64,000 nucleotides of DNA from an uncultured Allomuricauda sp. (lineage in GTDB: Bacteria; Bacteroidota; Bacteroidia; Flavobacteriales; Flavobacteriaceae), in contig NZ_CAMYIC010000018.1 in assembly GCF_947258355.1 (NCBI RefSeq), positions 1 to 64,000 on the forward strand. The letters run 5' to 3'. Under the pieces are notes generated by a model. That model was not told where the DNA came from and ran no database searches. It worked only from the letters and a program-made list of their open reading frames with translations. The first letter of the stretch is position 1. Every line of letters begins with the position of its first letter. Made by a program: the position numbers and the translations under genes. This document shows positions 1 to 8,300 of the stretch, piece after piece.

Positions 1-87
1 ATAAAAGTCCTTTTGTTTATGATTACTCTTCCTTTCCTTGTTGGTCAAGGATTATAATTTGTATTTTTCAAAAAAATAAGGACGTTA

Positions 88-2271
88 ATGTCGAAGAAAA
101 AGAAGAGAGCTGGTAGTCAGCGAAAGAATGAGATAACGAAGGGCATTTTTACCGTACTTGAAAAAGAACTGTCCAAAACCTTCAATTACAAGCAAATAGC
201 TTCAAAATTAGGTATTACCGATACCCAAGATAGGAACCTTTTAATCAAACGTTTAGGTCAGTTAAAGGCAAGTGAACGAATTGTGGAGCCAGAAAGGGGC
301 AAGTACCAAAAGAAGCCATCACTCCATACTTATTTTACGGGTAGAGTAGATTTAACCACTAGTGGGAACGCCTACATTGTTGTTGATGAATTGGATGACG
401 ACATATTTGTACAGAACAATAATTTAAACGGTGCTTTCCATGGTGATACGGTCGAGGTATTTATAAAGCCTAGAAAAAAGAGCAAGAAGATGGAAGGGGA
501 GATTGCCAAGGTGCTCGAACGTAAAAAAACTTCTTATGTAGGTATTGTGGACAAACAAAAAAGCTTTGCTTTTGTTCGCCCAACCGATTCCAGGATGTAC
601 ACCGATATTTTTATTCCACCTGAAAAATTAAAAAAGGCGAACGATGGCGACAAGGTATTGGTAAATCTTGGCGATTGGCCGGATGATGCCGATTCACCTT
701 ATGGAGAAATTGTGGAAGTACTGGGCAGGCCAGGGGAACATAATACCGAAATACATGCCATTTTAGCCGAGTATGGACTCCCACATGAGTTTCCTTATGA
801 AGTGGAACAGTTTGCCAAAACCTTGGATACCAGTATAAAAGAATCTGAAATAGCCAAGCGTAGGGATATGCGGGATGTGCTCACTTTTACCATAGATCCA
901 AAGGACGCCAAGGATTTTGATGATGCACTTTCCTTTCAAAAGTTGGAAAATGGAAATTATGAGATAGGTATCCATATTGCCGATGTGTCGCATTATGTGC
1001 AGCCCAATACTATTTTGGAAGAAGAGGCATATGATCGGGCCACTTCTGTGTATTTGGTGGACCGTGTGGTTCCCATGTTGCCGGAGGTGCTGTCCAATAA
1101 AGCGTGTTCACTAAGACCTAATGAAGAAAAATATACGTTTTCTGCCATTTTTGAAATGGATGATAATGCTCGATTGGTAAAACAATGGTTTGGAAGAACA
1201 GCCATTAATTCGAATGAACGTTTTGCTTATGAAGAAGCTCAGCATATTATTGAAACGGAACAAAACAAAATTCCAAAAGAAGTATCCATTAGGGAAACAG
1301 CTTACTCTGTCTCGGATGATATAAAAGAGGCTGTTTTGACCTTTGATAGATTGGCCAAGATTATGCGACAGGCCCGAATGGATGCTGGCGCTATTTCGTT
1401 CGATAAAATCGAAGTGAAGTTTCATTTATCTGAAGACAATGAACCTGTAGGTGTTTTTTTTAAAGAAGCCAAGGATGCCAATAAGTTGATTGAGGAATTT
1501 ATGCTGTTGGCCAATAGAAAAGTGGCCGAGTATATAGGTAAGCAAAAGAAAACATTTGTGTATCGGGTTCACGACAAGCCCAATGAGGATAAATTAATGG
1601 CCTTGAACGGGGTTATTTCCAGATTTGGACATAGTATCAACCTTAAGGATAGTAAGACCATTAATCAATCTTTGAATAAGTTATTGGAAGATGTAAAAGG
1701 TAAAAAAGAACAGAACCTTGTGGATACTTTGGCTATTCGAAGTATGAGCAAGGCCATTTATACTACGGAGAATATTGGGCACTATGGACTTGGTTTTGAA
1801 TATTACACCCATTTTACTTCGCCAATTCGACGATATCCTGATGTGATGGTGCATCGTTTGTTGCAGCATTATCTGGATAAGGAGAAAACACCTAAAGCTG
1901 AGCCGTACGAGGAAAAGTGTAAACATTCTTCCGATATGGAATTGCTAGCTGCCAATGCAGAACGGGATTCTATTAAGTACATGCAGATCAAATTTATGGA
2001 AGACCATAAGGACCAAGAGTTTTTGGGCGTAATATCCGGTGTTACCGAATGGGGCATCTACGTTGAAATTGTGGAGAACAAGTGTGAGGGTATGATTCGT
2101 ATCCGAGACATCAAGGATGATTATTATATTTTTGATGAACGCCAATATGCCATAATCGGTGAAAGAACCAAACGAATGTACCAGTTGGGCGATGAAGTTT
2201 ATGTAATGGTAAAGAGTACGGATTTAGTCAAACGGCATTTGGACTTTTCGTTGATCGGTAAAAAGAAATAA
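88..2271 (+). CDS. rnr: Ribonuclease R (RNB-family 3'-5' exoribonuclease)
   Basis: This is a 727-residue processive 3'-5' exoribonuclease that degrades structured RNA in the cytoplasm. An N-terminal winged-helix segment (about residues 15-75) precedes cold-shock-type OB folds (about 80-215). The RNB catalytic domain opens with the signature TIDPKDAKDFDDA at residues 268-280, whose aspartates bind Mg2+, and an S1 domain lies near 640-720. Order and length match bacterial RNase R, with a short, lysine-rich N-terminus. The ATG follows an A-rich leader; a small hairpin (TCCTTG/CAAGGA, bases 35-51) lies upstream. No gene is recognisable in the first 87 bases. A DUF2807 gene follows after 52 bp on the same strand. 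Confidence 0.96.
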   Translation: MSKKKKRAGSQRKNEITKGIFTVLEKELSKTFNYKQIASKLGITDTQDRNLLIKRLGQLKASERIVEPERGKYQKKPSLHTYFTGRVDLTTSGNAYIVVDELDDDIFVQNNNLNGAFHGDTVEVFIKPRKKSKKMEGEIAKVLERKKTSYVGIVDKQKSFAFVRPTDSRMYTDIFIPPEKLKKANDGDKVLVNLGDWPDDADSPYGEIVEVLGRPGEHNTEIHAILAEYGLPHEFPYEVEQFAKTLDTSIKESEIAKRRDMRDVLTFTIDPKDAKDFDDALSFQKLENGNYEIGIHIADVSHYVQPNTILEEEAYDRATSVYLVDRVVPMLPEVLSNKACSLRPNEEKYTFSAIFEMDDNARLVKQWFGRTAINSNERFAYEEAQHIIETEQNKIPKEVSIRETAYSVSDDIKEAVLTFDRLAKIMRQARMDAGAISFDKIEVKFHLSEDNEPVGVFFKEAKDANKLIEEFMLLANRKVAEYIGKQKKTFVYRVHDKPNEDKLMALNGVISRFGHSINLKDSKTINQSLNKLLEDVKGKKEQNLVDTLAIRSMSKAIYTTENIGHYGLGFEYYTHFTSPIRRYPDVMVHRLLQHYLDKEKTPKAEPYEEKCKHSSDMELLAANAERDSIKYMQIKFMEDHKDQEFLGVISGVTEWGIYVEIVENKCEGMIRIRDIKDDYYIFDERQYAIIGERTKRMYQLGDEVYVMVKSTDLVKRHLDFSLIGKKK

Positions 2272-2323
2272 TACTATTTTGGAATAAAATTTGTTATCCT
2301 ATTGAGAACCAAATTTTTATAAC

Positions 2324-3004
2324 ATGAAAGTAATTACGATTGTTATATTGTTGCTATCGCTTCAGTACATTGAGGCCCAAGAGGCAACCGTAACCCAAAA
2401 CCTACAAAAGTTCACCGAAGTAAAGGGATTTGATGGTATTTCCATTAATCTTATCAAATCCAACGAAAACAAGGCGGTGATCACGGGAGCCAATACCACC
2501 AATGTGGCCATTGTGAATAACGATGGTGTATTGAAAATCCGAATGGAAATCGTTAAGATATTCAGTGGTTATAGAACCTATGTTGATCTATATCATTCTG
2601 AAGAATTATTGGTGATCGATGTTAATGAAGATGCAAGAATATCATCCGATGACACTTATGTGCAAGAAGTTTTGGAACTTAAAGCACAGGAAGGAGGAGA
2701 ATTGGAAATAAATTGTGAGGTGGACCAACTCTTGATCAAGGCGGTTTCAGGAGGTGAGATATTTGCTGGTGGTTTTGCCAATACACAAGACATAATCATT
2801 AATACAGGTGGTGCCTATAACGGAAGAACATTTGAAACAAAATTCACTACTATAAGTGTAAACGCCGGGGGTAATGCAGAAATCTATGCAACCGATTATG
2901 TAAAGGCCAATGTAAAGGCTGGTGGAGAAGTACTGGTGTACGGAGATCCAAAGACAATGGACGAGCATACCCTTTTCGGAGGAAAGATAAAAAGAGTAAA
3001 GTAA
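2324..3004 (+). CDS. Head GIN domain (DUF2807) secreted protein
   Basis: This 226-residue protein has a signal peptide at residues 1-18 (cleavage near IEA-QE). The body is made of short glycine-punctuated beta-strand repeats, such as AVSGGEIFAGGF and SVNAGGNAEIYAT, typical of the DUF2807 'head GIN' beta-helix family. In Bacteroidota these are periplasmic or surface proteins sometimes annotated as putative auto-transporter adhesins; their function is not established. The gene ends 3 bp before the LysE-family gene, so the two are probably co-transcribed. Confidence 0.85.
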   Translation: MKVITIVILLLSLQYIEAQEATVTQNLQKFTEVKGFDGISINLIKSNENKAVITGANTTNVAIVNNDGVLKIRMEIVKIFSGYRTYVDLYHSEELLVIDVNEDARISSDDTYVQEVLELKAQEGGELEINCEVDQLLIKAVSGGEIFAGGFANTQDIIINTGGAYNGRTFETKFTTISVNAGGNAEIYATDYVKANVKAGGEVLVYGDPKTMDEHTLFGGKIKRVK

Positions 3005-3007
3005 AAA

Positions 3008-3670
3008 ATGATTGAAGATATCCAAGCGGCAATCCCTTTGGGATTTTTGTTGAGCTTTATGATTGGACCTGTTTTCTTTGTGTTATTGGAAACAAGTGCC
3101 ACCAAGGGCTTTAGGGCAGGCGTGAGTTTGGATATTGGGGTGATTTTTGCAGATATTGTTTTTTTGCTCATCGCTTATTTCAGTAGTTTCCAGTTATTGG
3201 AAAACTTAAGTAACGAACCAGGACTGTTTGTGTTCGGAGGAATGATTTTGTTAGTCTACGGAATCTTTCTATTTGTAAAGAAAGCAAAGAAAAAATCCAA
3301 TGTAAAGGCATCCAAGGGAACCTATCTGGGTTTATTGGTAAAAGGCTTTCTATTAAACTTCATCAATATAGGTGTACTTGTTTTTTGGTTGGGTCTGATC
3401 ATTGTAGTAGGGCCAAGTTTGGAGAACAATCCCAATAGGATGATGGTATTTTTCAGTACCGTACTACTCGTCTATTTTGGCACCGATCTACTAAAAATTA
3501 TTTTGGCAAAACAATTGAAACGTTATTTAACGCAAGAACGCATCGTGCTCATAAAAAAGGGATTGGGCATTGTATTGATTATCTGCGGAATAGTATTGAT
3601 TACCAAAGGATTTTTACCCAAGGATAAATTTGATATTCAGGAAAGAATCGAAAAAATGGATAACCTATAA
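3008..3670 (+). CDS. LysE-family inner-membrane exporter
   Basis: This 220-residue polytopic protein has about six hydrophobic helices. Helix 1 carries the family's small/proline motif (PLGFLLSFMIGPVFFVLLET, residues 10-29), and a basic loop (KKAKKKS) follows the third helix. LysE/RhtB proteins export amino acids or related metabolites by proton antiport; the substrate cannot be read here. It starts 3 bp after the DUF2807 stop and is followed at once by a strong bidirectional terminator. Confidence 0.85.
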   Translation: MIEDIQAAIPLGFLLSFMIGPVFFVLLETSATKGFRAGVSLDIGVIFADIVFLLIAYFSSFQLLENLSNEPGLFVFGGMILLVYGIFLFVKKAKKKSNVKASKGTYLGLLVKGFLLNFINIGVLVFWLGLIIVVGPSLENNPNRMMVFFSTVLLVYFGTDLLKIILAKQLKRYLTQERIVLIKKGLGIVLIICGIVLITKGFLPKDKFDIQERIEKMDNL

Positions 3671-3674
3671 ACAA

Positions 3675-3700
3675 AAAACCCAGCATTAATGCTGGGTTTT
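3675..3700. terminator. Bidirectional terminator between lysE-like gene and tRNA-Cys
   Basis: A perfect inverted repeat (AAAACCCAGCATT / AATGCTGGGTTTT) has a GC core flanked by A and T runs on both sides. It can therefore stop the LysE-like transcript on the plus strand and the tRNA transcripts on the minus strand. Confidence 0.9.
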
Positions 3701-3701
3701 G

Positions 3702-3772
3702 AGGCATCGAGCGGATTCGAACCGCTGTACAAGCTTTTGCAGAGCTCTGCCTAGCCACTCGGCCACGATGCC
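3702..3772 (-). tRNA. tRNA-Cys (GCA), canonical copy
   Basis: A full cloverleaf reads on the minus strand: acceptor GGCATCG/CGATGCC, D-arm GCC..GGC, anticodon stem GAGCT/AGCTT with loop CTGCAAA (U33, anticodon GCA), 4-base variable loop GTAC and T-arm AGCGG-TTCGAAT-CCGCT. The discriminator base is U73, a cysteine identity element. No CCA is encoded. Positions 15 and 48 are G and C, giving a normal Levitt pair. A TAGCTTTG -7 element lies 10 bases upstream. Confidence 0.97.
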
Positions 3773-3782
3773 AATCGGATTG

Positions 3783-3790
3783 CAAAGCTA
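3783..3790 (-). promoter_or_regulatory. -7 element for tRNA-Cys
   Basis: TAGCTTTG on the minus strand matches the Bacteroidota -7 consensus TAnnTTTG and ends 10 bases before the tRNA 5' end. No clear TTG -33 element is present at the usual distance. Confidence 0.6.
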
Positions 3791-3841
3791 AAAATATTTT
3801 ATGAATATTTAGATTGAAAAATAATCTAAATGGGATTGAAC

Positions 3842-3861
3842 AGTACTTTTATAAAAGTACT
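3842..3861. repeat. 20-bp perfect palindrome between the two tRNA-Cys genes
   Basis: AGTACTTTTATAAAAGTACT is its own reverse complement and lies 6 bases beyond the 3' end of the second tRNA. It may form a hairpin that terminates or processes that transcript, but no T-run follows on the minus strand, so terminator function is uncertain. Confidence 0.6.
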
Positions 3862-3867
3862 TCTTTG

Positions 3868-3939
3868 AGGCATCGGGTGGACTCGAACCACCATAAAAAT
3901 CCTTGCGGGATTTTGTCTATCCAATTCGACCACAATGCC
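3868..3939 (-). tRNA. Divergent tRNA-Cys (GCA) paralog with C33
   Basis: A second cloverleaf reads: acceptor GGCATTG/CGATGCC (one U-G wobble), D-arm GTC..GAC, anticodon stem AAATC/GATTT, variable loop TTAT, T-arm GGTGG-TTCGAGT-CCACC and discriminator U73. The 7-base anticodon loop is CCGCAAG. The anticodon is again GCA (Cys), but position 33 is C instead of the near-universal U, and C32 could pair with G38 to give a 5-base loop. Stems differ from the neighbouring copy by paired changes, and the 15:48 pair changes from G:C to A:U. The structure therefore appears maintained rather than decaying. It has its own -7 element. Confidence 0.85.
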
Positions 3940-3956
3940 GTATAAATTATTTACTT

Positions 3957-3964
3957 CAAAAATA
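3957..3964 (-). promoter_or_regulatory. -7 element for divergent tRNA-Cys
   Basis: TATTTTTG on the minus strand matches TAnnTTTG and lies 17 bases upstream of the tRNA 5' end. The -33 region is weak. Confidence 0.55.
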
Positions 3965-4003
3965 TAAAAAGAATAAGATAATCAGTTGGTTAGCTACAAT
4001 GTT

Positions 4004-4360
4004 TCAACGACTAATTCTGAGTTTTACCGAAACACTCTCTACATCACCTCCTATGGGCGGATTTATTTTCGAAACTTCCACTTCCACTTCCGTTACTTCC
4101 GCTATTTCACTGAATATGCGATCAATGATTCTTTTTGCTACGTGTTCCAGGAGATTGGAACGAACCGTCATTTCTTCTTTTATGATGTTGTTTAAATGGA
4201 CATAGTCCACTGTTTCACTAAGTTGGTCGGAAACAGCAGGTTTGGAAAGGTCGGCGGTGACTTCTAAATCGACCCTATAATCGCTACCAATGAGCATTTC
4301 CTCCTTTAAACACCCATGGTTGGAATGTATTCTAACGTTCTTTAACCTTATTTTACCCAA
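4004..4360 (-). CDS. folB: Dihydroneopterin aldolase
   Basis: This 118-residue protein matches the compact FolB family, which converts 7,8-dihydroneopterin to 6-hydroxymethyl-dihydropterin plus glycolaldehyde in folate synthesis. The C-terminal KINPPIGGDVESVSV segment corresponds to the family's K-x-x-P-P loop and last strand; LEHVAKRI is the usual helix. The start is TTG: the next Met is at residue 22, too far in to keep the first conserved strand (IRLKNVRIHSNHG). A consensus -7 element 20 bases upstream supports this start and suggests transcription independent of the adhesin operon. Confidence 0.92.
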   Translation of the reverse strand: MGKIRLKNVRIHSNHGCLKEEMLIGSDYRVDLEVTADLSKPAVSDQLSETVDYVHLNNIIKEEMTVRSNLLEHVAKRIIDRIFSEIAEVTEVEVEVSKINPPIGGDVESVSVKLRISR

Positions 4361-4380
4361 AATCCTGAATTAACAAAGGG

Positions 4381-4388
4381 CAAAAGTA
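4381..4388 (-). promoter_or_regulatory. -7 element for folB
   Basis: TACTTTTG on the minus strand matches TAnnTTTG and sits in the short sprF-folB spacer, 20 bases before the TTG start. Confidence 0.55.
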
Positions 4389-4405
4389 GGTAAAAGCAGT
4401 TAACA

Positions 4406-5365
4406 TTAGTACATGCATCTACAGTTACTGATTCCTTGGAAGAGATCCATACCAACGGTAAGTACATGGGTACCGGTACTATAACCCAATATTTCGTTGG
4501 TAATCACTTGATAGGAATAACCAAAATAGAAATTACTCTTTTTAAAACCGGCCAAAGGGGCAATATAAAGGGGCTCTCCTAATTGATCGTTCAAAAAACG
4601 ATAGGTGAGGCCCACATAATAGTAATCTTCAAAGTCGCGGAAACGGAATTTGGCATTCAAATCGGTAACTGATCGACCATCGCTCTCGAACCACTGAAAG
4701 AATACAGATGGCTCAATTTCCAATTTGCTGTTCTTGCTCTTGGAAAAACTATAACCGGTGTACACATAATAGTTTCTCAACTTATTGGGCTCTATACGTA
4801 TAATATCGGTATTAAAGTTGGATAGATCCTTGTTGAGTACGTTACCTGCATTAAGGCTAAAATAGAATTTATCCTTTCTGTAAAGCACACCAAGGTCAAA
4901 GTTATGGTTGGTAGTAGCTTTGTCATCTGTTGGCAATTGCCCATTATTGGCTTCAAATTGCTCTACATCTATCCTAAACTGGTTAAAGTTGTAGGAGATA
5001 CCAAAGGATAAAAAGATATCATCGTACCTGTCCAAGGTAAGGTGGTGTGCAAAAGATACTCTAGCCCCCCTTTGTCTCGTATATCCGTTACTATCGTTAT
5101 ACAGAAGCATACCCACACCAGACCTATTGCCAATCCTAGCATCGGCGGCCAAGGTTTGAGTATCTGGAGCATCTTCTATACCCACCCATTGTGTTAGGCC
5201 ATTTAAACGGACTTTTATGTGGTCTCCTATACCAGCATAGGTTGGAGACATTAAAAATGGATTATCCGCTATATATTGGGATAATTGGGGTACGGTCAAC
5301 TCCTGTCCCCTGGCACAAAGTGCCAAGGAAACAAATAGGATAGTTGAATATACTTTTTTTAACAT
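4406..5365 (-). CDS. sprF: PorP/SprF-family type IX secretion outer-membrane protein
   Basis: This 319-residue predicted outer-membrane beta-barrel has a signal peptide (residues 1-20, ARG-QE) and the family hallmark near its N-terminus, SQYIADNPFLMSPTYAGIGD. Alternating aromatic strands with paired Tyr/Phe continue to the end. In Flavobacterium johnsoniae, SprF is required to secrete or present SprB. It is encoded 21 bp downstream of the giant SprB-like gene as last gene of the operon, the same position as in the known sprCDBF operon. Family assignment is firm; the orthologous role is inferred from synteny. Confidence 0.9.
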   Translation of the reverse strand: MLKKVYSTILFVSLALCARGQELTVPQLSQYIADNPFLMSPTYAGIGDHIKVRLNGLTQWVGIEDAPDTQTLAADARIGNRSGVGMLLYNDSNGYTRQRGARVSFAHHLTLDRYDDIFLSFGISYNFNQFRIDVEQFEANNGQLPTDDKATTNHNFDLGVLYRKDKFYFSLNAGNVLNKDLSNFNTDIIRIEPNKLRNYYVYTGYSFSKSKNSKLEIEPSVFFQWFESDGRSVTDLNAKFRFRDFEDYYYVGLTYRFLNDQLGEPLYIAPLAGFKKSNFYFGYSYQVITNEILGYSTGTHVLTVGMDLFQGISNCRCMY

Positions 5366-5386
5366 GGGGTCAAAGTAGGTTAAGTG

Positions 5387-8300
5387 TTATTGTCGATACA
5401 GTGTAAAGTGTCCAACAAACTCTCTGTCGTCCAATTCACCGTTTAAGCGAACCACATACCAGTAATCTCCGGTCGGTAAAGGTTTTCCATCGTAATTTCC
5501 ATCCCAACCCTGAGAATCTCGTGTCATCTTTTCCACTACTCTACCATAACGATCGTAAATTGTAATTAGTACGTCTGGGAAACCTTCTATGTTATCCGGA
5601 ATCCAAATATCGTTAAGGCCATCACCATCTGGGGTGAAGAAGTTAGGGAACTCTACATCTATGAACTCCATAAATATCTCAGCAGTAGCTTCACAACCAT
5701 TCTGATCTATCACGGTCACTGTATAGGTATCCGTTCTGTTGATGTAGAAGGTATTATCGGTTCCGTTATCATGATCATTAAAGTAGAAGGTATAATCTTC
5801 CACACCACCCTCAGCAACTGCTGTAATCTCGTTGATGTTGTTGTTCTCCAACGTCAATGTCAGCGGTTCAAATGCTTCGATGGTGAAGTCATAGGTCGTC
5901 ATACATCCATTGGCATGTGCGATGGTCAAGTAATGATCACCTGGTGTCATATTGGTAAAGTCTGCCGTTAATTGCATATCTGCTGGATCTGTTGAATCCA
6001 AGGCATACATTAGGTCATCTACAATGGATTCATCCTCCAATACAATTTCCAAGTAGTTATCGGGTATAAATTCGGTACACTCATATATTGGTGTTACGGT
6101 AGCCGCTAGATTTACACCTGGCTCTATTTCCACAACAACATTGGTTTCGCAACCTTGGGCATCCCTTACGAACACAACATGGGTTCCTGCGGTTAAATCT
6201 TGGAACAAGAACTGGTCTTGTACGAAGTTTTCGTCTGCGCTGGAATTTAAACTTGTTTGATATGGCGCGGTTCCTCCAGAAATTTGAAGCTCGAACGAGC
6301 CATCTCCACTTTCAAAACAAACTTCGTCCATAATATTTATGGCTTCGGCCACAACAGGTTCTGGCTGTGTAATCTCAAATTGGAATGTGATGAAACATCC
6401 ATTTACATCTTGAGCAATTACATCATAGATGCCGGGTTCTAGATCAGTAAATGTGTTCGTCGTATCAAACTGATCTAGATTAGGTGAAATAGCGTAAAGA
6501 ATTTCACCGGTTCCACCCGACACTTCAACGGTAATGGTTCCGTCGTCCATTCCTGCACAAGTAATATTTGTAAACTCTTCTCTTTCTACAACCAATGGCT
6601 CTGGATCAACGATGGTGATCACAGGTGATACCTCAACGCAGTCCTCGCTTGTAACTCTTACATAGTAATCTCCAGCCATTAGTCCGCTAAAGGTTCCATT
6701 GGATTGTGGTCCATCCAGCAAATTGGTCAAGGCCGCATCGGTGAACAACTCATAGCTATAGTTGCCCAAACCTCCAGTAGCAGTAGCAATAATGGTTGCT
6801 GATGCTTCACCGGTACAGTTAATAAGGGCCGCTGATTCGTCGATTTCCAACATCAGTTCGGGTACCTCATCAACGGTTACTTGGTTGGATATCAATGCAT
6901 CACAACCATTGGCATCACGCACATAGTATTGATAAGCACCTGGCCTAACATCGAAGGTATGGGTATCGCCACCACTCATTGCGTTGAATGAAACGCCATC
7001 TGTACTATAGAAATAAGGAGCTGTTCCACCAACTGCACTTAACATGATTTGAGCACCGTCATTACACGTCATACCGCTAACCTGTACGAGCGAAGCAACT
7101 ACTTCGGTAGGTTCGGTGATGGTTACTTGTGGGGTTTCCACACCACAGTTCCATCCATCGGATACGGTAATACTATATATTCCAGCACCCAATCCTGTGA
7201 ACGTATCACTACTTTGCTCTCCGGTAGTAAATACGATATTCGTACCTGTGGCATCGTAATAATTCAATTGATATACGTAGGAACCTTCTCCTCCTGTTAC
7301 ATTGTGGGCCCATACAGATGCACTTTCTGCTCCGTAGCATAATAGGTCTATTGGAGCAGCATCAATATCTGCGGTAATCGGAGTAGGTTCTAATAAGGTG
7401 ATTCCCCTATCTTCAACACAACCGCCGTCATCTGTAACGCTTACTGTATAAACCCCTGCAGATAAACCGGTGAACACATAGCTGGCTACATCGTTCATGG
7501 TATACACTTGGGATGTAGTTGTGTTGGTCAAAACAATATCATAAGGTGCGTAACCTCCTGTTGGTGCTATCAAAATTTCACCCTGGTCGTTGGTACAAGT
7601 TACATTGGCCACTTCTTGTGGCGTGTAATCCAAGGCCGAACTCGGTGAAATAATGGTAATGGTATTCGAATCTTCGATACATTCCGGATAAGCTGTTTGT
7701 GAAACACGTACAAAATAGTTTCCACCTACCAATAATGGATCCGTAATGGACATTGGGTTGGTCGAAGTGTTTCCGCTTCCTGTTATTCCTGTGGTTGTAC
7801 CATCAGCATTGAAAACTTCATAATTATATGGTCCACTATATCCGGTCACATCGATTTCCAATGTACCCGCATCACCAAAGCACATGGCCGGAGATGTAGC
7901 TGTGGCCACAACATCGATAAGATCGTATGGGGCAATGGTATGTACAGTTTCCACATAACAACCAGTAGTGTCGTTGGTTGCTCTAAACGTATAGCTTCCA
8001 GGTTCTGTCAACTCAAAAGTTGCTGTGGTTCCTGTTGATGCAGTCATTGATCCATATGGATTTCCGATTGGCAACAATTCAAATGTATAGGTATCACCAC
8101 CGATGCTCTCTGTTACGGTCAAGGTTACAGTTTCCGGATTAACACAGGAAATAGCAACATCTTGATTTAGACCGAGTGTGAAAGTGTTCAATGGTTGAAC
8201 ATCGATGCTATCTGGATATTCACAACCATTGGCATCCCTTACGATATAGTTGATGGTTTGAACGGTTCCATCATCCACAACATTGAATGTTGCTACTGAA

